DNA of 5,719 nucleotides. It comes from Deltaproteobacteria bacterium (GTDB taxonomy: Bacteria; Myxococcota_A; Polyangia; Palsa-1104; JAEUJZ01). Below, in pieces: positions 1-5,719 of this stretch. Both the position numbers and the translations under genes were made by a program. The stretch lies in NCBI GenBank assembly GCA_017990795.1, contig JAGNNG010000150.1, positions 1 to 5,719 on the forward strand, written 5' to 3'. Positions within the stretch are counted from its first letter, which is position 1. Every line of letters begins with the position of its first letter. Below the pieces are notes generated by a model. The model ran no database searches. It was not told the DNA's origin and saw only the letters and a list, made by a program, of their open reading frames with translations.

Positions 1-224
1 GCAAGACCCGCAAGGTTGCGTGACAAGACCCGCAAGGTTGCGTGACAAGACCCGCAAGGTTGCGTGGTGGGACCCGCAGCGTTCCGTGGCCAGACCCGCA
101 AGGTTGCGTGACAAGACCCGCAAGGTTGCGTGACAGGACCCGCAGCATTGCGTGACACGACCCGCAGCGTTGCGTGACAGGACCCGCAGCACTTCGGGTC
201 AGCACCCGCAGCGTTTCGGGTTCA
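1..224. repeat. 22-bp tandem repeat array with an internal dyad (10 units, open at left edge)
   Basis: Ten head-to-tail 22-bp units start at 5, 27, 49, 71, 93, 115, 137, 159, 181 and 203; bases 1-4 are the tail of another unit outside the window. The core of the commonest unit is CCCGCAAGGTTGCGTG, with the near-palindrome CGCAA-GG-TTGCG. Units 1 and 2 are identical over all 22 bases, and units 3, 5 and 6 differ from them only in the last bases. Units 4, 7, 8, 9 and 10 carry a different centre (CAGC followed by GT, AT or AC). ACCCGCA is invariant in all ten. There are no spacers, so this is not CRISPR. The + strand is broken by TGA codons; the - strand is largely open (see findings). The function is unknown: a minisatellite, an array of binding sites for a dimeric protein, or a structured RNA region are all possible. 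Confidence 0.95.
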
Positions 225-341
225 AGCCGCAGCACCGCAGTGGTCGGTATGCAAAGTCGCGACTGTCAGGGTTTCTTGGTACGGTTCGGCCCGTTTGCAA
301 AACGCAGCACAACCGAAACTCTGCAGGACCACGGAGGCTTC
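225..341 (+). other. Leader between repeat array and protease gene
   Basis: This 117-base stretch contains no credible gene. Its first bases (225-240) look like a decayed eleventh repeat unit, with CCGCAG present twice. An 8-bp perfect palindrome GTCGCGAC lies at 256-263. The frame of the downstream protease is open through this region back to a GTG at 174, but that GTG sits inside the repeat array without a ribosome binding site, so the reading is incidental. No convincing -35/-10 pair is visible. The protease promoter may lie here, within the array, or use a sigma factor whose motif I cannot recognise. Confidence 0.6.
333..337 (+). promoter_or_regulatory. Ribosome binding site of the protease gene
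   Basis: GGAGG at 333-337 is a strong Shine-Dalgarno match. It lies 7 bases before the ATG at 345 and 4 bases before the ATG at 342. This decides the start at the ATGATG pair and argues against the GTG at 174, which would put 56 extra residues ahead of the signal peptide. Confidence 0.85.
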
Positions 342-344
342 ATG

Positions 345-3300
345 ATGCGTAGACGACGGACTCTTTCTGTTTTTGGGGTGGGCGGGGGCGTGCGCCCGCT
401 GACTCGGCTGCTGACGGGGGCGGGGCTCTCGCTGGCGGCGCTTATGGCGTCTTGCTCGACGCCCGCTTCTGAGCAGGCGGTGGCGGAGGCTCCGGTGGCG
501 GTGGATGCGTATGTGGCGCATCGCGACCCGGCCTCGGGCGCACCGACTTTTGTGTGGCTGGATGGCAAGGGCGCGCAGGCCCAGGGCCAGGCCGGTGACG
601 CGCGCGAGGTGGCGTGGCGGGTGCTGCGCGAGCTGGCGCCGACCTACGGGCTGTCGGAACAGGCGCTGGCAGCGACCAAGCTGGCGCGGCTGCACGACCT
701 GGGACGCGGCGTCATCATCGCCCAGTTCGAGCAAGAGGTCGGCGGCCTAGAGGTGTTCCGGCTGAGCCTGAACCTGGCGCTAAACCGCGACCTGCAGCCA
801 GTGGGCGCGACCGGATATCTGGCGGGCTCGGTACGTCAGGTCGAGGGCGAGTTTACCCAGAGCTCTGAGGAAGCCGTGGCGGTGGCGCTGGCGGCGATGA
901 CCAGCACGCCGCGTGGCAGCGTGCCCAAGGTCGAGCAGAACGGCAGCGTCGGCCTACCCGCAGGCTACGTCGGCCACACGGTGGCGGCGTTTGCTTCGGC
1001 AGGGACGCGCTATCGGCTGGCGGCTCCGGCGCGTAGCAAGAAGGTGTGGTTCCCGACGAACTCGGGGCTGCAGGCGGCGTATTACATCGAGCTCGATGTG
1101 TCGCAGAACGACCAGCCGGACTCGGCGCTGCGCTCGTACGTGGTGGCGGCCAGTGACGGTGAGATCCTGGTGGACACCGACATGATGGCCAATGACTCGT
1201 ACAAGTACCGCGTGTGGGCGGACAAGGACGGGAGCTTTGCGCCGTGGGACGGGCCGCACGGCACTGCGTTTACGCCGCACCCGACCGGCAAGCGGGACGG
1301 CACGGCGCTGACGTTTGTATCGTCGCAGCTGGTGACGCTGGCCAACGCGCCGTTCTCGAAGAACGACCCGTGGCTGCCGCCGATGTCGACCGAGGCGCGC
1401 GGCAACAACGCCATCGCCTATGCCGACATCGCGGCTCCCGACGGCCTGGGCATGGGCGACGTGATGCTAAAGCCCAGCATGCCGGGCGAGTTTGACTATT
1501 TGCTGGATGTCGCAAAGGACGACCCGGCCAAGGATCAGACGACGATTCAGGCGGTCACGACCAACTTCTTTTACATCGTGAACCACCTGCACGACACCTA
1601 CTACGACGCGGGCTGGGACGAGGCGTCGCGCAATCCTCAGAAAGACAACTACGGGCGCGGCGGCGTCGCGGCAGACCCAATCAAGGCCGAGTCGCAGGAC
1701 AACGGGGGTCGTAACAACGCCAACGCTTCGACTCCGGCGGACGGCAGCTCGCCGCGCATCCAGATGTACCTGTTTGACCCGAACGAGGATGCGGTCAAGA
1801 TCAACAGCCCGGCGGATCTGGCGCGGGTGTATCAGGTCGGTCGCGCGTCGTTTGGTCCCAAGAACTTCGACGTGACGCAGAACCTGGTGGTGGTAAACGA
1901 CGGCACCGGCATGAGCCCGACCGACGGCTGCGAGACGCCGTTTGTCAACGCCATGGACGTCAAAGACAAGATCGCCGTTATCGACCGCGGCAACTGCTTT
2001 TACGAGCTGAAGGTTTATAACGCCCAGGTGAACGGCGCCAAGGGCGTGGTCATCGTCAACAACGTGCCGGGCGCGCCCGTTGGCATGGCTGCGGGCACGA
2101 CGCCGCCGCCGATGCCGGTGACGATCCCAGCGGTGCAGGTGTCGCAGGAAGATGGCGCGCTGATTACCGCCAAGCTCAAGGCGGGCACGGCGGTGCAGAT
2201 GACGCTGCGCACGCTGCTAAGCAACAACGACAGCTCGCTGGACGGCATGATCGTGTCGCACGAGTGGGGCCACGTCATGTCCAACCGCCTGATCGGCAAC
2301 GGCAGTGGCCTGGGGAACAACCAGGGCCGCTCGATGGGCGAGGGCTGGAGCGACTTTGTGGCGCTGCTGATGACCACGCGACCCGAAGATGCGACGGCGT
2401 CGATCAACGCCGACTGGAAGGGCGCGTTTGCGGCGGCGGCTTACGCCACGGGACCGTCGGGCAACTCGGCGTATGACGGCATCCGTCGCTATCCGTACTC
2501 GGCGGACCTGGACAAAAACCCGCTGATGTTCCGGCACATCCAAAACGGCGTGGCGCTGCCGATGATGCCAGCCCCGGCGTTTGGGCAGACGGGCACGACG
2601 AACTCGGAAGTGCATAACTCGGGCGAGGTGTGGACCAGCGCGCTGTGGGAGTGCTACGTGGCGCTGCTGAAGGACACCGGGCGCTACACCTTCGCGCAGG
2701 CCAGCCAGGCGATGCGCGAGTACTTGGTGGCGTCGCTGAAGCTGACCCCGGTAAATCCGACGATGATCGAGGCGCGTGATGCGGTGCTGTTAGCCGCTCT
2801 GGCCAAGGACCCCAAAGACTTCGAGCTGTTTGCGCGGGCGTTTGCCAAGCGCGGCATGGGCGTGGGGGCCGTGGCTCCGGCGCGCGGCTCGGCGGATCAT
2901 GCGGGCGTGGTCGAGAGCACGTCGGTCGGCGGTCAGATCGTGGTGGAGTCGATCACCCTGACCGATGCGGGCCGCTCGTGCGATGGCGACGGCATCCTGG
3001 ACAGCGGCGAGCTGGGCGTGCTGACGGTGAAGCTGCGCAACACCGGCACGCTGGCGTATACGGCGCGCGCGACGCTTAGCAATGAGGATGGCACGCTGCA
3101 GTTCGCAAGCGGGGCCTCGATGGCGTTCCCGACGATTGCGCCGTACAAGACTGGCACCAGTAAGATGCTGGTGGCGCTCAATGGTCGTGTGCCCGCAGGC
3201 GTGGTGCTAAACATCAAGGCGTCGATCAATGGGACCAACCTGGCTCAGCCGGGTCCGGTGGTGGCGTCGCGGTCGTTTGTCGGCAACTACGATTTGGTTC

Positions 3301-3899
3301 CGGCTTCGGCAGCGGATGACTCGATGGACGATGCTGGATCGCCGTGGACCAAGGCGGGCGATACCAAGCTGGATGTGACGCAGCCGTGGCGGCAGGTGTT
3401 TGAAAATGGCGGCGGGCGCTGGTTTATCCCCGACCACACCTCCGAGACCGATCAGTACTTGGTTTCGCCGCCGCTGACCGTCAGCAGCACCGGCAGCTTT
3501 GGCTTTAACGTCGTCCACCGCTACAGCTTTGAGGCCGACACGTTTAGCAACTACGACGGCGGCGTCATCGAGATCAGCACCGACGCAGGCGTCACCTGGA
3601 CCGACCTGGCGATGGGCCTGACCAAGAATGGCTACAACGGCAAGCTGTGGTCGCTGAACGTGCCGCTGAAGAGTCGGCAGGCTTTTGTCGGCAAGAGCGC
3701 GGGCTATCCGGCGTACATGACGACGGAAGCCAACCTAGGCACGGCGTATCAGGGCAAGACGGTGCAGCTGCGCTTCCGCGTCGGCACCGACCAGTCCGAC
3801 GGCGCCCCCGGCTGGGACATCGACGAGATTGCATTTAGCGGCACCACCAACACGCCGTTCTCGTCGCGCCGCTCCGGCGTAGCTTGTGGACCTCGCTAA
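345..3899 (+). CDS. M36 (fungalysin-type) zinc metalloprotease lipoprotein with inserted PA domain
   Basis: Predicted exported zinc endopeptidase of 1184 residues, numbered from the ATG at 345; the ATG at 342 is equally in frame. Residues 1-36 are an Arg-rich n-region plus hydrophobic stretch ending LAALMASC, a lipobox-like site with Cys37 followed by Ser, suggesting an outer-membrane lipoprotein. Residues about 107-159 match an FTP propeptide and 171-283 a PepSY-like inhibitory segment. The M36 domain starts near 285; its hallmark region (407-477) includes NFFYIVNHLHDTYYDAG, then NNAN and RIQMYLF. A PA domain (about 503-626, RGNCFYELK and GAKGVVIVNN) interrupts it. HEWGH (639-643) gives two zinc His ligands and the catalytic Glu; MGEGWSD (664-670) supplies the third ligand, Glu666. 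HNSGEVW (757-763) and FARAFAKRGMGVGA (829-842) are further family motifs. A CARDB-like beta domain (868-973) and a MAM or immune-inhibitor-A-like jelly-roll (983-1168) follow. No MYXO-CTERM or GlyGly-CTERM sorting tail is seen. The family is very secure; the C-terminal domain names are tentative. Confidence 0.96.
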   Translation: MRRRRTLSVFGVGGGVRPLTRLLTGAGLSLAALMASCSTPASEQAVAEAPVAVDAYVAHRDPASGAPTFVWLDGKGAQAQGQAGDAREVAWRVLRELAPTYGLSEQALAATKLARLHDLGRGVIIAQFEQEVGGLEVFRLSLNLALNRDLQPVGATGYLAGSVRQVEGEFTQSSEEAVAVALAAMTSTPRGSVPKVEQNGSVGLPAGYVGHTVAAFASAGTRYRLAAPARSKKVWFPTNSGLQAAYYIELDVSQNDQPDSALRSYVVAASDGEILVDTDMMANDSYKYRVWADKDGSFAPWDGPHGTAFTPHPTGKRDGTALTFVSSQLVTLANAPFSKNDPWLPPMSTEARGNNAIAYADIAAPDGLGMGDVMLKPSMPGEFDYLLDVAKDDPAKDQTTIQAVTTNFFYIVNHLHDTYYDAGWDEASRNPQKDNYGRGGVAADPIKAESQDNGGRNNANASTPADGSSPRIQMYLFDPNEDAVKINSPADLARVYQVGRASFGPKNFDVTQNLVVVNDGTGMSPTDGCETPFVNAMDVKDKIAVIDRGNCFYELKVYNAQVNGAKGVVIVNNVPGAPVGMAAGTTPPPMPVTIPAVQVSQEDGALITAKLKAGTAVQMTLRTLLSNNDSSLDGMIVSHEWGHVMSNRLIGNGSGLGNNQGRSMGEGWSDFVALLMTTRPEDATASINADWKGAFAAAAYATGPSGNSAYDGIRRYPYSADLDKNPLMFRHIQNGVALPMMPAPAFGQTGTTNSEVHNSGEVWTSALWECYVALLKDTGRYTFAQASQAMREYLVASLKLTPVNPTMIEARDAVLLAALAKDPKDFELFARAFAKRGMGVGAVAPARGSADHAGVVESTSVGGQIVVESITLTDAGRSCDGDGILDSGELGVLTVKLRNTGTLAYTARATLSNEDGTLQFASGASMAFPTIAPYKTGTSKMLVALNGRVPAGVVLNIKASINGTNLAQPGPVVASRSFVGNYDLVPASAADDSMDDAGSPWTKAGDTKLDVTQPWRQVFENGGGRWFIPDHTSETDQYLVSPPLTVSSTGSFGFNVVHRYSFEADTFSNYDGGVIEISTDAGVTWTDLAMGLTKNGYNGKLWSLNVPLKSRQAFVGKSAGYPAYMTTEANLGTAYQGKTVQLRFRVGTDQSDGAPGWDIDEIAFSGTTNTPFSSRRSGVACGPR

Positions 3900-3907
3900 C
3901 TCGCACC

Positions 3908-3937
3908 GCGCTGACTAAGTAGCGCTGTTTTCCTCTC
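3908..3937 (+). terminator. Weak hairpin plus T-rich tract just after the protease stop
   Basis: GCGCT (3908-3912) pairs with AGCGC (3921-3925), extendable by one G-U pair to 6 bp with a 6-base loop. TGTTTTCCTCTC follows directly. It begins 9 bases after the protease TAA. The stem is short, so this may be a minor first terminator ahead of the stronger hairpin downstream. Confidence 0.4.
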
Positions 3938-3938
3938 G

Positions 3939-3988
3939 GCCCTGTCTCATCGCCAAGCCATCGGCGGTGGGACAGGGCTTCCTTCTTC
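3939..3988 (+). terminator. Strong intrinsic terminator of the protease gene
   Basis: GCCCTGTCTCATCGCC (3939-3954) pairs over its full 16 bases with 3963-3978 around the 8-base loop AAGCCATC. Two of the pairs are G-U wobbles in the + strand transcript (U3947-G3970 and U3950-G3967) and would be A-C mismatches in the - strand transcript. The T-rich tract TTCCTTCTTC (3979-3988) follows on the + strand, while the other side is A-rich when read on the - strand. The element therefore points to termination of the protease transcript. It might still slow transcripts arriving from the STAND gene. Confidence 0.82.
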
Positions 3989-4024
3989 GACCAATTCCTA
4001 TTTCAGCTGGGTCAGGACTTGCGG

Positions 4025-5719
4025 CTACTCACCGGCGCGCAGTCGCTCGCTTAAGGTCTGGGGGCTGGCTGGCGACTTGGGCTGGTGGACCAGGGCCCAC
4101 ACCTTGAGCACCTTGGACAGCGGCAGGCTGGGGCGCAGCTGATGCTGCTTTTGGATCAGCAGCACGGTGGTGCCGGCCATGTCGGGCAGGCTGCTGCCAT
4201 CGGGAAGCTGGCGATACTCGGTCAGTAGCTGCTCACGCCAGGTGGCTTGCGCGGCGGGCTCGGGCAGAAACCGAGCGGCGGTCCACGCCAGCAGCGCAGC
4301 TTGCACGCGGCGCTGGCCGTTGGTCTCGTGCTGCAGAGCCACTTGCACCGGTGCAAACACCTCGGTCAGCCGTCCCGCGGCCAGCAGGTACTCGGCTTGG
4401 TCCTGGTGCAGCTGCGGATTGCTCGGCTCTAGCTGCAGGGCCTGACCGATGCTCTGCAGTGCCAGCTGCGGGTCTAGCTCCAGCTCGATGCGCAAGCGGG
4501 CCATGGCCTGCAGTAGGTCGACGCTGGATGGATCTCGCCCGGTCTTGGCCAGCAGCCGCATCACCTGCTGTCGCGCGGCCTGGGCGCGAATATTGGCGCG
4601 CTGCTCGACGAAGAACAGCCCGGCAAAGATAAACAGACCGACCACGATCACCAGCGAGAAGCCCAGCCGGATCAGTCGAGTCATGCGCACGGCTTGCTGG
4701 CTGCGTGCAAGCAGCGGCAGCGCCTCTTTGGGGAAGTGGGTCGGGTAGTCGCGGGCCAGCTGCTCAGCGAAGTGGAGCTGGTCGCCCACCAGCAGCGCCT
4801 GGTATTCCCGCCACTGCTGCAGCGGTCCTTCCAGCTTTTGCAGCGCCACCAGCATCTCGCGGTCCTGCTGAAGCCACGACTGCAGCCGCGGCCAGCTGCG
4901 GATCAGCGCCTCGTGCGCCAGCTCCACCGTCTCTTGCTGCTGGTCCTCCGAGATGGTGAGCAGGCGGCCTTCGGTGGACTTTTGCAGCACCTGCATAAAG
5001 CGCGCGGCGGTGTCTGGGTCCTCGGGCTTGAGGCGCTCGACGGGCATGCGCTGACGAGTGGCCCGCGCCACGCCATCGCTCAGGTGGACCAGCCGCACCA
5101 GCAGGTCCTGGGCGGTGCGCTGGTCGCGCGGGTCCAGCTTCTGAATGATGGTCTCGGCGTGCTGCGACAGCGCCCCTGCGACCTGCCCAATGGCGTCATA
5201 GCTGGCCTGCGTCAGCAGCCGCGAGCTGCGCTTGAGCCACAGCTGATCCAGGGTGTGCTGCAGCAGCGGCAGCGCGGCGGCTTCGGTCCCGATGGCTTCC
5301 AGCATGCGGCTAGTCAGGCCCGGCTCCAGGGTCAGGCCGACGGCGTGCGCGGGGCCTTCGATGGTGGCACGCAGCTGCTCGGGCGCGAGCTGGGCGATAA
5401 AGATGCGGCTTGCCTCGTCGTAGGCCACGCGGTCTAGGCGCAGGCCGTGGGCATCTACCACTAGCTCGCCGCACTCGCTGATGAAGTCGACGCGCAGCGT
5501 GGTCAGGACTTGCACGCCCGGCTGCTGCGCCAGCTGCCACAGCCGCTGCACAAACTGCGTGCGCAGCGCGGGACTGCTGACGTGGGTGAAGATCTCCTCC
5601 AGCTGATCGACGACTAGCAGCAGCTGATTCTCCGGCGAGGTGGCCGGGAGCTTAGGCAGCGCGGCTTCCAGGGTCCGCACAGGCTCGCTACCGGGCTTGA
5701 GGACGACGCACCGGAGCTT
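4025..5719 (-). CDS. nSTAND1-type STAND NTPase with one TM segment and helical tail (partial, N-terminus off window)
   Basis: The last 564 residues of a larger protein, open to the right edge; the GTG at 5680 is an internal Val, since the upstream codons continue a family-like VVLKPGSEP. Residues are numbered from the edge. LLLVVDQLEE (33-42) is the Walker B strand with acidic catalytic residues; VLTTLRVDF (about 72-80) is the following sensor strand; ALPLLQHTLDQLW (149-161) and ELAHEALIRSWPRLQSWL (about 266-283) are hallmarks of the nSTAND1 family of signalling and conflict ATPases. The Walker A motif must lie outside the window. A strong hydrophobic segment (349-371, coding 4607-4675) is a single transmembrane helix, followed by an Arg/Gln/Ala-rich helix. 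The tail (372-564) is helical with one TPR-like pair around EYLLAAGRL. The WD40 propellers common after this TM in related proteins are absent. The N-terminal effector cannot be seen. It converges on the protease, 125 bases apart; the gene ends in TAG. Confidence 0.92.
   Translation of the reverse strand, partial: KLRCVVLKPGSEPVRTLEAALPKLPATSPENQLLLVVDQLEEIFTHVSSPALRTQFVQRLWQLAQQPGVQVLTTLRVDFISECGELVVDAHGLRLDRVAYDEASRIFIAQLAPEQLRATIEGPAHAVGLTLEPGLTSRMLEAIGTEAAALPLLQHTLDQLWLKRSSRLLTQASYDAIGQVAGALSQHAETIIQKLDPRDQRTAQDLLVRLVHLSDGVARATRQRMPVERLKPEDPDTAARFMQVLQKSTEGRLLTISEDQQQETVELAHEALIRSWPRLQSWLQQDREMLVALQKLEGPLQQWREYQALLVGDQLHFAEQLARDYPTHFPKEALPLLARSQQAVRMTRLIRLGFSLVIVVGLFIFAGLFFVEQRANIRAQAARQQVMRLLAKTGRDPSSVDLLQAMARLRIELELDPQLALQSIGQALQLEPSNPQLHQDQAEYLLAAGRLTEVFAPVQVALQHETNGQRRVQAALLAWTAARFLPEPAAQATWREQLLTEYRQLPDGSSLPDMAGTTVLLIQKQHQLRPSLPLSKVLKVWALVHQPKSPASPQTLSERLRAGE

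Noticed and set aside
1..224. CRISPR array
   Set aside because: The units are contiguous with no variable spacers, and the period is 22 bp, too short for repeat plus spacer.
1..224. Plasmid-type iterons or replication origin
   Set aside because: The 22-bp period would fit iterons, but there is no rep gene, DnaA box cluster or AT-rich unwinding region nearby in the window.
276..304. Sigma-70 promoter TTGGTA with AAAACG at 17-bp spacing
   Set aside because: The -10 candidate is too far from consensus, and similar matches are expected by chance.
174..344. GTG at 174 as the protease start
   Set aside because: It lies inside repeat unit 8 with no Shine-Dalgarno sequence and would bury the lipoprotein signal behind 57 residues; GGAGG at 333-337 fits the ATG pair at 342/345.
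345..455. Twin-arginine export signal from the RRRR stretch
   Set aside because: The residues after the arginines (TLSVFG) do not follow the S/T-R-R-x-F-L-K pattern; a Sec lipoprotein signal fits better.
222..734. Minus-strand open frame of 170 codons opposite the start of the protease
   Set aside because: It overlaps the signal peptide and propeptide coding region of the protease; its Arg/His-rich translation is typical of antisense frames in GC-rich genes.
4694..5437. Long + strand open frame of 247 codons opposite the STAND gene
   Set aside because: It is a GC-driven shadow of a clearly recognisable nSTAND1 coding sequence; its translation is Gln/Leu/Arg-rich without family motifs.
5501..5513. 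13-base exact repeat GGTCAGGACTTGC shared with 4010-4022
   Set aside because: One copy is within STAND coding sequence and one just after its stop; a single 13-base match is near chance level in a GC-biased 5.7-kb sequence.

Overview
This is a GC-rich bacterial window with three parts: an intergenic 22-bp tandem-repeat array at the left edge, a large + strand gene for a lipid-anchored M36 (fungalysin-type) metalloprotease, and a convergent - strand gene for a membrane-anchored STAND-type ATPase that runs off the right edge. High GC, a very large multidomain M36 protease with FTP and PA domains, an nSTAND1-type ATPase and a minisatellite-like intergenic array together suggest a large-genome predatory or social bacterium such as Myxococcota. 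That placement is inference; no marker gene fixes the taxon.

Layout. Positions 1-224 hold ten 22-bp units (plus a 4-base remnant at the edge), each built around an imperfect dyad (CGCAA/TTGCG). The array begins outside the window and decays toward the downstream gene. Positions 225-344 are a leader with a degenerate repeat remnant and a good Shine-Dalgarno sequence, but no promoter I can defend. Positions 345-3899 encode a protease of 1184 residues. Its domains in order are lipoprotein signal, FTP/PepSY-like propeptide, M36 catalytic domain interrupted by a PA domain, zinc site HEWGH plus a downstream Glu, a CARDB-like beta domain and a C-terminal jelly-roll-like domain. Positions 3900-4024 contain two hairpins followed by T-rich tracts, both oriented to end the protease transcript. 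Positions 4025-5719 (- strand) encode the C-terminal 564 residues of the STAND protein: end of the NTPase domain, helical winged-helix/arm region, one transmembrane segment and a helical TPR-like tail.

The two genes converge and are probably transcribed separately; nothing shows that they work together. The protease should be exported, lipidated and matured by removal of its propeptide to degrade extracellular protein. The STAND protein is probably a cytoplasmic-face signalling or defence switch tethered to the membrane. The part least explained by known families is the repeat array, whose dyad is kept in altered form in diverged units.
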